NCBI GenBank assembly: GCA_024235755.1
Contig: JACKLV010000001.1
Coordinates: 124,001 to 188,000 of the forward strand
Length of the DNA: 64,000 nucleotides
Reading direction: 5' to 3'
Source of the DNA: Burkholderiales bacterium
GTDB lineage: Bacteria; Pseudomonadota; Gammaproteobacteria; Burkholderiales; Nitrosomonadaceae
The notes below the pieces were generated by a model. The model saw only the letters and a list, made by a program, of their open reading frames with translations. It was not told the origin of the DNA and did not search any database. Positions 1-8,680 of the stretch are shown here, in pieces. Position 1 is the stretch's first letter; the number at the start of each line of letters is the position of its first letter. Made by a program: the position numbers and the translations under genes.

Positions 1-401
1 GGGTACCAGGACATCGAAACACGCTTGGGCACGTGTGCTTGAGGTGTGAGTACTTGTTCGACTTCGAATTCAAACCGAACACTGCTGCCAGTATACTGCG
101 GCAGGCCCGAAATCACACCGGTTATTTGAATATCCCTGCCCTCCCATGCTTCTGGCAAAGCATCTGCAAGACGCCAGTGCGCCATGCCGGCGGCCCAGAA
201 ATATCCTCCACCTAATAAAAGCGATATAAACAAAAACCGGCTGACCGCCTGCAATACAATCTTTCGGCTGCGCCAGCATAATACGCAAGCAATGAATAAC
301 AACGGCAAGAATAGTGCAGTCTGCATTGCCGGCAGCTCAGCCTGCCATTGCAGTAGAATGACGCCTGAAACAAATAGCAGAATCCCAAGCCGTATCGGCA
401 C
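1..401 (-). CDS. comEC: ComEC/Rec2 DNA-uptake channel protein, N-terminal fragment (continues past window start)
   Basis: This is the first ~133 codons of an inner-membrane protein that carries single-stranded DNA into the cytoplasm during natural transformation. I translated the reverse strand by hand from a GTG at 401. The product has hydrophobic segments near residues 4-20, 28-42 and 55-70, then the stretch HWRLADALPEAWEGRDI followed by ITGVISGLPQ and RFEFEVE, which is the typical periplasmic start of ComEC. No ATG lies near the expected start, and the GTG begins MPIRLGILLFVSG, as ComEC proteins usually begin. The frame stays open to base 1, so the competence and beta-lactamase-like domains lie outside. 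It follows amrS on the same strand after 19 bases. The pilus genes and comF elsewhere in the window agree with a competence role. Confidence 0.85.
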   Translation of the reverse strand, partial: MPIRLGILLFVSGVILLQWQAELPAMQTALFLPLLFIACVLCWRSRKIVLQAVSRFLFISLLLGGGYFWAAGMAHWRLADALPEAWEGRDIQITGVISGLPQYTGSSVRFEFEVEQVLTPQAHVPKRVSMSWY

Positions 402-420
402 TGGTTCTCTGTTACAGCTG

Positions 421-1572
421 TTAACTGGAGATTGAAGGCTTATGCTGTAGATTAATTTCTGTTTGGGGTCGCGGATGAATTCTGGATTGAATATCGACCG
501 GAATGCGATGTCGTCCAAAACCGCCACTAAAATGTTGGAAACAACCGGCTATCCGTTCGCCGCACTGTAAACAACACCCATTATCGTTCAAATGATACTG
601 TTCTATTTCATACCAATCGCGGGCTATAACCTCGTGCCCACATGATTGACAATAAGTGGTATCCCCTTCACGGAAATGTACGTTCCCTGTATAAACATAG
701 TGCAGACCAATCTCGAGTGCAATCTTACGCGCCTGAATCAATGTTGACGTTGGCGTGGATGGAACAGCCGTCATTTTATAGTCCGGATGGAATGCACTGA
801 AATGCAAAGGCACGTCTGTACCAAGTTCTTTAACTATCCAGTTGCACATGGCTTCAATCTCGTGCATCGGGTCGTTAAGCTTGGGAATCAATAATGTGGT
901 TAGTTCAAACCAGACCTGTGTTTCATGTTTCAGGTATTTAAGTGTATCTAATACAGGTTGTAGATGTGCACCGGTTTGCTTGACATAAAACGCTTCCGTA
1001 AATGCCTTTAAATCGACGTTCGCAGCATCCATTTTAGAAAAAAACTCACGACGCGGTTCGGGATGTATGTAACCCGCTGTTACCGCAACCGTCTTTATTC
1101 CTTTTTCATGACATGCATCCGCCACATCCATTGCATATTCGGCAAAGATCACCGGGTCGTTGTAGGTAAATGCGATGCTTCTACACCCAAGCGAAACCGC
1201 CACTTCAGCAATTTCTTCAGGTCCAGCCTGAGCCGCTAGTTTGTCAAAACTACGCGATTTGGAAATATCCCAGTTCTGACAGAATTTACATGCCAGATTA
1301 CAACCTGCTGTGCCGAATGACAAAATACTGCTACCCGGATAAAAATGATTGAGCGGTTTTTTTTCAATCGGATCCACGCAAAAACCGGAAGATCGCCCGT
1401 AAGTAGTTAACACCATGGTATTCCCGACGCGACCCCTGACAAAACATGCACCACGCTGCCCATCATGCAGTTTACAGTCGCGTGGACAAAGATCGCATTG
1501 TATACGGCCGTCTTCTAACGTATGCCAGTATTTTGCCGGGAACCTTTCTTTGTCACTGATCGGTTCATCCAT
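421..1572 (-). CDS. amrS: AmmeMemoRadiSam system radical SAM enzyme
   Basis: A 383-residue radical S-adenosylmethionine enzyme of the group encoded beside AMMECR1 and Memo homologues. The radical SAM cluster motif CxxxCxxC is C91, C95, C98 (CNLACKFCQNW). An N-terminal cysteine set (C26, C29, C33, C43) and two C-terminal CxxC pairs near residues 318-350 look like extra metal sites; all are usual in this family. The family was long misannotated as pyruvate formate-lyase activating enzyme; no glycyl radical enzyme is nearby. The substrate is not known to me. Its first codons overlap the end of the AMMECR1 gene by 8 bases, which points to translational coupling. Confidence 0.9.
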   Translation of the reverse strand: MDEPISDKERFPAKYWHTLEDGRIQCDLCPRDCKLHDGQRGACFVRGRVGNTMVLTTYGRSSGFCVDPIEKKPLNHFYPGSSILSFGTAGCNLACKFCQNWDISKSRSFDKLAAQAGPEEIAEVAVSLGCRSIAFTYNDPVIFAEYAMDVADACHEKGIKTVAVTAGYIHPEPRREFFSKMDAANVDLKAFTEAFYVKQTGAHLQPVLDTLKYLKHETQVWFELTTLLIPKLNDPMHEIEAMCNWIVKELGTDVPLHFSAFHPDYKMTAVPSTPTSTLIQARKIALEIGLHYVYTGNVHFREGDTTYCQSCGHEVIARDWYEIEQYHLNDNGCCLQCGERIAGCFQHFSGGFGRHRIPVDIQSRIHPRPQTEINLQHKPSISS

Positions 1573-2167
1573 TGTTTATTTCCTCTTTAAAATCCGTTTC
1601 ACGCCATTTTTGAACGGTATAACGCGATAAACAAATTGCGTCATCCCAGAAATCGGCATCTAGTCCTGCTTTGAGTTTTAGCTGCACTAAAAATTCGTGC
1701 GTTTGCGGCAGGCTGTCCCATACCTGTGGCAAAAAAGTACTGCGATGTACACCCCAGGTCAAGATCACGCCATCAATACCCGGACGTAATTGCGATGAAG
1801 CACCCTTCTCGTTGACAAACGTAAGGGGCTCTAATGCAGATAGCAAGGAAGCTTCTATGTCGATCGACGCAAATTCACGTACTGTTACAGGTGAAAACCG
1901 GTTATCATGCAATGCAGCCGCTACTGCATTTCTGCGCACATTCTCAAGCAGTGACTGGTGCGCCTGCAAAGAACCGATACAACCTCGTAAACGTTGTTGT
2001 TGTGTCAGCGTGATAAAGGTTGCGCCAGGTTCTGCCAGCCATTGAGCCATAGTGTCAACGAATGCAACATCCCCCGCAGTGTCAATTTGCAGCGCATCTG
2101 CAATTGATCTCCGGGCAATTGATAACAATATCCTACCCCGCTCGTTTTGATCTATGTTTGATAGCAC
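1565..2167 (-). CDS. amrA: AmmeMemoRadiSam system protein A (AMMECR1 family)
   Basis: A 200-residue cytoplasmic AMMECR1-domain protein. The family hallmark LRGCIG is at residues 60-65, followed by the conserved run of helices and a second half that contains the motif GVILTWG and a tail resembling FLVQLKLKAGLDADFW. Length fits prokaryotic members. No catalytic activity is established that I know of; the invariant Cys in LRGCIG suggests a nucleotide or peptide site. It lies between the Memo gene (16 bases upstream) and amrS (8-base overlap), so the three are very likely one transcript and one pathway. Confidence 0.88.
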   Translation of the reverse strand: MLSNIDQNERGRILLSIARRSIADALQIDTAGDVAFVDTMAQWLAEPGATFITLTQQQRLRGCIGSLQAHQSLLENVRRNAVAAALHDNRFSPVTVREFASIDIEASLLSALEPLTFVNEKGASSQLRPGIDGVILTWGVHRSTFLPQVWDSLPQTHEFLVQLKLKAGLDADFWDDAICLSRYTVQKWRETDFKEEINNG

Positions 2168-2183
2168 GCTTTGTAGTTATCCA

Positions 2184-2987
2184 TTAATTTTGACAAAATG
2201 CAATCGCCGCATACCCTACCACTTGATCGCGCGAACCGGCGGTATCACCCGAATTACGCAAATCAAGCAAATAGGGTTTTAAATGATGCTTCCGGGCGGC
2301 GACGATCAATCCACTAACCGGCGTAGCACCACAAGCCTGATCATGTGCGATTGGCAGTTTGAGTTGCAAAATAGATTGCACGGTTGCACTATCCACTTGC
2401 TGCGCAACTGTGTATGGTAGATAGTGTGAAAGATCGGAACTAATAACTATGAGTGTCTTATCATCACCCCAGACTCTATCGAGCACTTCTGCAACGTCTT
2501 TCGCTGACGCCATTCCAACAGCTAGAGGCAGCACTTTAAATCCGCCCAGCACCTGCTGCAAAAAGGGCAATTGAACTTCAAGTGAATGTTCAAGTTCATG
2601 TGCCTCGGGATTGGTGATCACTTGCGGCAAATCCGAAATAGACCGAACAGCTTCAATATCTACTTCTACAGAACCCAATGGCGTATCAAAGTATTCGGCG
2701 CCAGGCAATGCCAAGCCATGTACCCTTACACGATGCGATGGACCCAGCAGAACAACTCGCTCAACAGTTTTCGCCACAGCATGTAGTGTTCGATAGGCTG
2801 TCGCTGCAATTGCACCAGAATAGATATATCCGGCATGTGGCACAATTAACGCTTTTGGCGTCAAGGTGTATTGTTCCGTTTCTAACATCAGTCTTTGTAC
2901 ATCATCCGATAACTGTTGCGCACCCGCTGGATAAAACAAACCAGCCACGGCGGGCTTGCGAACGGAAGGAGAATGGATATTCGTCAT
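2184..2987 (-). CDS. amrB: AmmeMemoRadiSam system protein B (Memo family)
   Basis: A 267-residue Memo-like protein, related to extradiol (LigB-type) dioxygenases. The residues matching the metal ligands described for human MEMO1 are all visible: H51 in PHAGYIYSG, H85 in GPSHRV, and C219 in ACGATPVSG. The motif SSDLSHY near residues 183-189 is also typical. It is the first gene of the triad on this strand, with 97 bases of upstream spacer before the HhH protein gene, where a promoter could lie. Whether it acts as an oxidoreductase or a metal handler in bacteria is unsettled. Confidence 0.88.
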   Translation of the reverse strand: MTNIHSPSVRKPAVAGLFYPAGAQQLSDDVQRLMLETEQYTLTPKALIVPHAGYIYSGAIAATAYRTLHAVAKTVERVVLLGPSHRVRVHGLALPGAEYFDTPLGSVEVDIEAVRSISDLPQVITNPEAHELEHSLEVQLPFLQQVLGGFKVLPLAVGMASAKDVAEVLDRVWGDDKTLIVISSDLSHYLPYTVAQQVDSATVQSILQLKLPIAHDQACGATPVSGLIVAARKHHLKPYLLDLRNSGDTAGSRDQVVGYAAIAFCQN

Positions 2988-3084
2988 TATGCTACCTATA
3001 AATCGGACTTAATTACAACGTAAGGGTAAATTTGAAAGAATCAAGTTAACCAGTTGTTTAAGTACTAGTCTTGACTTGTTTGAA

Positions 3085-3786
3085 TTATGACAATTTGGCA
3101 GACCTCTGTTTATCATGATGCCGCAGATACAAACCATAGCGCACTAACGCTGCCTCAAAATGCGCAAATTCTTTGATTGATTGCTTATAATCCTTCCACA
3201 ATTGTTGCAAATGGATCACAGCCGTTGTATCACTATCGGCATCTTCCGGCAGGTACATCATTGTCTTCGCTGCATGCAAAGCCAGTGGCGACAATGGCGG
3301 CATGGCCTTGTACCAGTATCCCCGCAATTCGCGTAGAAAAATCTGTGTTGTCACCTTGCCTATACCCTTACCCAGCGCAATAATCCGCTGTTCAAGATCC
3401 CGCGCATCAGTTGCCAAGTCATGCAACCGGTTTAAATCACCAGCATAATCATTTAACAATGTTTGATTGACAGTCAACAGTTTTGTGGCTGTTTTAAAAT
3501 CATAACGTCCGTACCCCCCTTTGTCCAAAAGGGCAACCAGTCCATCCCATCCTGTACTAAGTACTTTTTCAGGTGATAAAACATCATGGCTTTTAAATAC
3601 CTGCCAAGTATGTGTAGCAATTTTTTCGGATATGCGCGCACCATAAAACAGGGCGGCGAGAAACCATTTGTATATCTCATTGGACTTCAAATCATTCAGA
3701 ACAATACCTAATACAAATGCATAACTGCCGCCCTGCTCTGCCACAAAATCAACAGGATTTTTAGTGTAATGTCGCTCAGTTTGCAT
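3085..3786 (-). CDS. Uncharacterised protein with an HhH-GPD-like helix-hairpin-helix motif
   Basis: I do not recognise a named gene. From the ATG at 3786 the product has 233 residues. Near residues 138-154 it contains ALGKGIGKVTTQIFLREL, a helix-hairpin-helix motif like that of endonuclease III / AlkA type DNA glycosylases, and the all-helical remainder fits that fold. I do not see the usual catalytic Lys/Asp pair clearly or a C-terminal Fe-S cluster, so glycosylase activity is only a guess. A TTG at 3855 with an upstream GGCAGG would add 23 residues but would overlap the end of pilU by 26 bases; I prefer the ATG, without certainty. It follows pilU on the same strand. Confidence 0.6.
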   Translation of the reverse strand: MQTERHYTKNPVDFVAEQGGSYAFVLGIVLNDLKSNEIYKWFLAALFYGARISEKIATHTWQVFKSHDVLSPEKVLSTGWDGLVALLDKGGYGRYDFKTATKLLTVNQTLLNDYAGDLNRLHDLATDARDLEQRIIALGKGIGKVTTQIFLRELRGYWYKAMPPLSPLALHAAKTMMYLPEDADSDTTAVIHLQQLWKDYKQSIKEFAHFEAALVRYGLYLRHHDKQRSAKLS

Positions 3787-3829
3787 AAATGCAATACTAA
3801 GACTGTTTAAAAGACTAAACAACCATTGG

Positions 3830-4969
3830 TCATTCCTGGATAGCCAAATGCGCAATGCCTGCCGTTAAATCCGCATTTTTGGCTTCATTCCCCTTTAATT
3901 TGATTTGTAAACGCAGCTCATTCATAGAATCTGCATTTCGTAAGGCATCTTCATAACTAATCTGGCCGCTTTCATATAATTCAAATAATGCCATATCGAA
4001 TGTCTGCATACCTAACTCGCGTGATTTTTTCATTATTTCCTTGATTTCATGCACATCTCCCTTGAATATGAGATCAGAAATCAATGGAGAATTTAACATT
4101 ATCTCAATCGCGGCCACTCGCCCTTTTCCATCTTTATTTGGTATCAAACGCTGGGCAACCAAACCACGCAAATTGAGCGACAAATCCATCAGCAGCTGCG
4201 CCCGGCGTTCTTCAGGAAAAAAATTGATAATCCGATCCAGTGCCTGATTGGCACTGTTTGCATGCAGCGTCCCCATACACAAATGACCTGTTTCGGCAAA
4301 TGCGATAGCATGTTCCATGGTTTCCCGGTCACGAATCTCTCCGATCAAAATCACATCCGGCGCCTGCCGAAGTGTATTTTTTAACGCGGCTTCCCAGGAT
4401 TCGGTATCGACGCCCACTTCGCGCTGCGTGATCACGCAGTTAATATGCTCATGGACATATTCCACCGGATCCTCAATAGTAATAATATGACCGTAAGTAT
4501 TTTTGTTACGATGGCCAATCAGAGCAGCCATTGAAGTTGACTTACCTGAACCAGTGCCGCCAACAAAAATGACAAGACCTCTTTTACTCATTACCACATC
4601 CTTGAGTACTGGAGGCAACTTCAGTTCATCAAAGTCGGGAATTTTTGTTGTAATAGTACGCAATACCAGTCCTACTCTTTGCTGCTGAACGAACGTGTTG
4701 ACACGAAACCGTCCAATACCGGCAGGATTGATGGCGAAATTGCATTCCTTGGTTTGCTCGAACTCAGCCGCCTGTTTTTCATTCATAATGGCATGTGCTA
4801 ATGCTTCGGTATGCTGCGAGGAGAGCGCCTGCTGTGAGACAGGCGTCATTTTTCCATCGACTTTCAAAGCTGGTGGGAACCCGGCTGTAATAAACAAATC
4901 CGATGCTTTTTTGCTGAGCATCAGACGCAGCAAATCGTGCATAAATTTCGTCGCTTGCGCTTTTTCCAT
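3830..4969 (-). CDS. pilU: Type IV pilus retraction-associated ATPase PilU
   Basis: A 379-residue hexameric secretion-type ATPase that helps PilT depolymerise the pilus. Motifs in order: Walker A GGTGSGKST (137-145), Asp box TIEDPVEY (near 164-171), Walker B VILIGEIRD (206-214) and His box TGHLCMGTLH (near 227-236). The PilU assignment over PilT rests on the longer C-terminus and on position after a clear pilT. The start has a good AGGAAG ribosome-binding site. It follows pilT after 23 bases, so the two form an operon. Confidence 0.93.
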   Translation of the reverse strand: MEKAQATKFMHDLLRLMLSKKASDLFITAGFPPALKVDGKMTPVSQQALSSQHTEALAHAIMNEKQAAEFEQTKECNFAINPAGIGRFRVNTFVQQQRVGLVLRTITTKIPDFDELKLPPVLKDVVMSKRGLVIFVGGTGSGKSTSMAALIGHRNKNTYGHIITIEDPVEYVHEHINCVITQREVGVDTESWEAALKNTLRQAPDVILIGEIRDRETMEHAIAFAETGHLCMGTLHANSANQALDRIINFFPEERRAQLLMDLSLNLRGLVAQRLIPNKDGKGRVAAIEIMLNSPLISDLIFKGDVHEIKEIMKKSRELGMQTFDMALFELYESGQISYEDALRNADSMNELRLQIKLKGNEAKNADLTAGIAHLAIQE

Positions 4970-4992
4970 TTTTGCTTCCTGAGTATTAGGTT

Positions 4993-6033
4993 TTATCTGA
5001 AATTATCTTTATTTGCTGCTTTGACACGCGCTTCCGCTGTTGTCACAACATTGCGCTTGACCAACTCGGTCAGATTCTGATCCAATGTCTGCATACCTAC
5101 GCTCTGTCCGGTTTGTATTGCCGAATACATTTGCGCAACTTTGGCTTCGCGAATCAAATTACGAATTGCCGGCGTACCAATCATAATTTCATGCGCTGCG
5201 ACACGCCCATTACCATCCTTTGTTTTGAGTAGTGTTTGTGATATCACCGCCCTTAAAGATTCTGATAACATCGCACGAATCATTTCTTTTTCTTCGGCCG
5301 GAAATACGTCAATAATACGATCTATGGTTTTTGCGGCAGAGCTGGTATGAAGGGTACCGAAAACTAGGTGGCCCGTTTCTGCAGCCGTCATCGCTAAACG
5401 TATCGTTTCAAGGTCACGCAATTCACCCACTAGAATAATATCCGGATCTTCACGTAAGGCCGAGCGTAGCGCCTTTTCGAAACTGTGTGTGTCACGCCCG
5501 ACTTCACGTTGATTTATTAGGCATTTTTTGCTTTCATGTACAAATTCTATAGGATCTTCCAGTGTCAGGATATGCCCAAAATCGTTTTCGTTAATGTGAT
5601 TGATCATCGCTGCCAACGTAGTTGATTTACCTGACCCTGTCGGCCCTGTGACCAGCACGACACCGCGGGGTTGCTGAGCAATTTCTGCAAAAATTTTAGG
5701 AGCATTCAATTCTTCAAGTGTAAGCACTTTGGAAGGGATAGTCCGCATAACTGTAGCAGCGCCACGTTGTGTGTTAAAAGCATTAACACGAAAGCGTGCA
5801 AGATTCGGCACTTCAAATGAAAAATCACATTCCAGATTTTCTTCATAAAACTTACGCTGCCCATCATTCATAATGTCATATACCATGCTATGGACTTCTT
5901 TATGTTCCATCTCAGGTAAGTTTATTCGCTTGACTTCGCCATGGACGCGAATCATCGGCGGCATCCCGGCGGATAAATGCAAATCGGAAGCCTTGTTTTT
6001 AACTACAAATGCGAGCAACTCAACTATGTTCAT
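4993..6033 (-). CDS. pilT: Type IV pilus retraction ATPase PilT
   Basis: A 346-residue ATPase that powers pilus retraction, twitching and DNA uptake. Walker A GPTGSGKST spans about 130-138; an Asp box (TLEDPIEFVH), a Walker B (IILVGELRD) and a His box (TGHLVFGTLH) follow. The C-terminal AIRNLIREAK motif, needed for retraction in PilT proteins, is present, which separates it from PilU. The start codon has the ribosome-binding site GAGGAAT. It is the first gene of the pilT-pilU operon and is divergent from suhB. Confidence 0.96.
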   Translation of the reverse strand: MNIVELLAFVVKNKASDLHLSAGMPPMIRVHGEVKRINLPEMEHKEVHSMVYDIMNDGQRKFYEENLECDFSFEVPNLARFRVNAFNTQRGAATVMRTIPSKVLTLEELNAPKIFAEIAQQPRGVVLVTGPTGSGKSTTLAAMINHINENDFGHILTLEDPIEFVHESKKCLINQREVGRDTHSFEKALRSALREDPDIILVGELRDLETIRLAMTAAETGHLVFGTLHTSSAAKTIDRIIDVFPAEEKEMIRAMLSESLRAVISQTLLKTKDGNGRVAAHEIMIGTPAIRNLIREAKVAQMYSAIQTGQSVGMQTLDQNLTELVKRNVVTTAEARVKAANKDNFR

Positions 6034-6309
6034 GTATATTCCTCAATGATTTTTTCATACTTTTCTTGAGTTTTCAGACATCTGGCACAACCAGACAACA
6101 GGCTGGGCAAGACAGGTTTGTTTTTCATGTCTACGGATATATCACTTAAAAATTGAGTACTCTCAAGCATTCAGTTGGCTTATGCGCTGCATTAAAGCTT
6201 TTTACTGTCTATTCAATTTCCGTTTAACTCACGTTACACTTTCCCTCACGAACACACTCGATTCATATTAAAATTACGCCTTTTTGTTGCGCTTAAGATT
6301 TAAAACACT
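6034..6309. promoter_or_regulatory. Divergent promoter region between pilT and suhB
   Basis: 276 AT-rich bases separate two divergent genes and must hold both promoters. I see no convincing -35/-10 pair. A TGGCAC at about 6085 recalls half of a sigma-54 site but lacks the paired -12 element. No ORF or repeat is evident. Confidence 0.4.
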
Positions 6310-7143
6310 ATGCACCCGATGTTAAATATTGCAATCAAGGCCGCACGACGGGCGGGCGACATCATTATCCAGGCTTCACGCAATCTGGATTTATTGAATA
6401 TCTCCAAAAAATCCCGTAGCGACTATGTCAGCGAGGTCGATAGAGCTGCCGAAGATGCCATCATAAAAATTCTGCATGACACATATCCAGATCATGCCAT
6501 TCTCGCTGAAGAGAGCGGTATGCGTGGAGATATAGTGAATGCCGAATTTCAGTGGATTATCGATCCATTGGATGGCACTACGAATTTTTTGCATGGCCTC
6601 CCTCAGTATGCCGTTTCGATTGCATTAAAACATAAAGGCTTATTAAACAAAGCTGTTGTATATAACCCAAGTAACAACGAATTGTTTACTGCCAGTAGAG
6701 GGGGCGGTGCATACCTAAATAATCAACGTTTACGTGTCAGCAAACGCTCCCGCCTGGAAGATTGCCTGATCGGTACCGGTATTCCCTTCAGGGACTTGAC
6801 ACACCTAGAGGCGTATTTAAAAATTTTCAAAGATATTATTCCAAGGGTGGCAGGCATTCGCCGCCCGGGATCGGCCTCACTGGATCTTTCCAGTGTGGCT
6901 GCAGGCCGGTATGACGGTTTCTGGGAGATCGGGTTGGCTCCATGGGATATGGCCGCCGGTTGTTTGTTAATCCAGGAAGCCGGTGGACTGGTGGGCGATT
7001 TGGAAGGCAATGATTCTTATCTGGAAAGCGGCCAGATTCTCGCCGGGAATCCAAAAGTGTTTGCACAACTGCTACAAATTATCCAGCCACACTTGAGTCA
7101 GGCGCTAATTGAGAATCACCGGGCTGCACAAAAACGCAGATAA
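6310..7143 (+). CDS. suhB: Inositol-1-monophosphatase family protein SuhB
   Basis: A 277-residue Mg-dependent phosphatase. Metal-binding residues are visible: E67/E68 in ILAEESG, D85, D88, G89, T90 in DPLDGTTNF, and D213 in PWDMAAG. In Proteobacteria SuhB also joins the rRNA antitermination complex, so it may serve in ribosome synthesis as well as in inositol phosphate hydrolysis. The N-terminus MHPMLNIAIKAARRAG matches the usual family start. It is a single gene, divergent from pilT and convergent with scpB. Confidence 0.94.
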   Translation: MHPMLNIAIKAARRAGDIIIQASRNLDLLNISKKSRSDYVSEVDRAAEDAIIKILHDTYPDHAILAEESGMRGDIVNAEFQWIIDPLDGTTNFLHGLPQYAVSIALKHKGLLNKAVVYNPSNNELFTASRGGGAYLNNQRLRVSKRSRLEDCLIGTGIPFRDLTHLEAYLKIFKDIIPRVAGIRRPGSASLDLSSVAAGRYDGFWEIGLAPWDMAAGCLLIQEAGGLVGDLEGNDSYLESGQILAGNPKVFAQLLQIIQPHLSQALIENHRAAQKRR

Positions 7144-7186
7144 TCGTTTAGAATTTTTTGCGTTGCATTGCAACTCTTACAAGTAT

Positions 7187-7867
7187 TCAGTGCCCTTCAG
7201 GAATCATTGACTGATTACCAGATTCCGGTTCCAGTACCTCTGAATCTTTGGCTTGCATTTCAATCAGTGCGCCAAGCTCTTCTAACGGTGGGAGTTCTTC
7301 CAAAGCGCATACACCAAGGTCATTCAGAAACTGTTGCGTTGTTGCAAACAATTCCGGTTTTCCAGGCACATTTCGATGTCCGACCTGATCCACCCATCCA
7401 CGCGCCGTCAATGTTTTCAGAATGGATGATGAAACACTGATACCTCGGATCTCCTCAATATCTCCCCGCGTAACCGGCTGATAATAGGCAATAATAGCCA
7501 ATGTTTCCAACACCGCACGTGAATAACGAGGCGTTTTGGGTGGATTCAAACGATTCAGAAACAACTGCATTTCCGCTCTTGCCTGAAATCGCCACCCACT
7601 CGCTACCCGAACAAGCTCAATACCGCTGTCAGCCCAATCTTCAGACAGCACTTCAATACACTCGGTTACTTGTTTTGTGCCGACTTCATTGTTGAACAGT
7701 TTTTTCAGCATAGCTATAGATAACGGCTCTTGTGAGGTCAGCAAAGCTGCTTCAATCACTTGTTTTATTTTTTCTGTCTTCCAGCTATCGGTTGCATTGG
7801 CTGTTTTAGCCGCTGGGTTGTCTTCAACAAGATTAGATTGGTTAAGTCGTATCGGACGGTTTGACAT
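7187..7867 (-). CDS. scpB: Segregation and condensation protein B
   Basis: A 226-residue winged-helix kleisin partner of the SMC-ScpAB condensin. Characteristic segments are IEAALLTSQEPLS near residue 37, RFQARAEM near 93, and the second winged helix with RYSRAVLETLAIIAYYQPVT followed by RGDIEEIRG. The C-terminus is acidic and low in complexity, as in many members. It overlaps the end of scpA by 26 bases and ends the reverse-strand operon. No smc gene lies in the window. Confidence 0.94.
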   Translation of the reverse strand: MSNRPIRLNQSNLVEDNPAAKTANATDSWKTEKIKQVIEAALLTSQEPLSIAMLKKLFNNEVGTKQVTECIEVLSEDWADSGIELVRVASGWRFQARAEMQLFLNRLNPPKTPRYSRAVLETLAIIAYYQPVTRGDIEEIRGISVSSSILKTLTARGWVDQVGHRNVPGKPELFATTQQFLNDLGVCALEELPPLEELGALIEMQAKDSEVLEPESGNQSMIPEGH

Positions 7868-8666
7868 AAATAGTTCCCGACGTTTCTGGTTGTGTAATAA
7901 TCACCAACATTTCCTTGGCAAGTTCCAGAACTGCCAGAAAAGTGACAATTACTTCCGCCACTGTCGCAACCGGATTGAACAAATCATAAAGCGCTGTTTG
8001 TCCACGCTGCTGCAAACCCCTCAGTACCTGACTCATATAAGCGCGTACAGAGAGTGTCTCACGAACGATTTGGTGATGCCGATTGACCCTGGCTCTTGCC
8101 AGCAATGACAGCCAGACTTGGCGAAGATCATCGACGGTAACATCCGGTAGTTGATCGGATACATAATGATCCATCCAGACCTGGACCGTTGAAAAATCAC
8201 GGCCTGCCTGCGGTAATTCACTTAAACGTATTGCTGCCAATTTAATCTGTTCATATTTTAGCAACCGTTCAACCAGTTCAGCTCTAGGATCGTTCTCCTC
8301 TTCCGCTTCAATATTGGAAGCCGGCAACAACATTCGTGATTTTATTTCTATCAGCAAAGCCGTCATTAATAAATATTCCGCAGCCAGTTCAAATTGCTCT
8401 ACTTCCATCATCTCAACGTAAGCCATGTACTGTTGTGTCAATGGCACCATCGGTATGTCAAGAATATCGAGATTATGTTTACGGATCAGATAAAGCAACA
8501 AATCCAACGGACCCTGAAATGTATCCAAAAACACTTCCAATGCATCCGGCGGTATGTATAAATCTTGCGGCACCTCCATCATAGGTTCGCCACAGATCTT
8601 TGCAATAGGCTGTTGGGCAGAATGATTCAATGGTTCAACGACCACTGATCCCGTTGATGAAATCAT
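7842..8666 (-). CDS. scpA: Segregation and condensation protein A
   Basis: A 274-residue kleisin that bridges the SMC heads in bacterial condensin. The family start is evident at about residues 49-70, where FQGPLDLLLYLIRKHNLDI leads into IPMVPLTQQY, followed by AAEYLLMTALLIEIKSRMLLP near 94-114. It lies between trpS (14 bases upstream) and scpB (overlap), a common order in Betaproteobacteria. The ~35 residues before the conserved part are poorly conserved, so a later start is possible. Confidence 0.93.
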   Translation of the reverse strand: MISSTGSVVVEPLNHSAQQPIAKICGEPMMEVPQDLYIPPDALEVFLDTFQGPLDLLLYLIRKHNLDILDIPMVPLTQQYMAYVEMMEVEQFELAAEYLLMTALLIEIKSRMLLPASNIEAEEENDPRAELVERLLKYEQIKLAAIRLSELPQAGRDFSTVQVWMDHYVSDQLPDVTVDDLRQVWLSLLARARVNRHHQIVRETLSVRAYMSQVLRGLQQRGQTALYDLFNPVATVAEVIVTFLAVLELAKEMLVIITQPETSGTIYVKPSDTT

Positions 8667-8680
8667 TTCTTTCTAAAAAA

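Noticed and set aside
421..1572. Pyruvate formate-lyase activating enzyme
   Set aside because: The cysteine layout and the AMMECR1 and Memo neighbours identify the AmmeMemoRadiSam enzyme; no glycyl radical enzyme is present.
6084..6105. TGGCAC as part of a sigma-54 promoter for suhB or pilT
   Set aside because: The -12 half (TTGCA at 5-base spacing) is absent.
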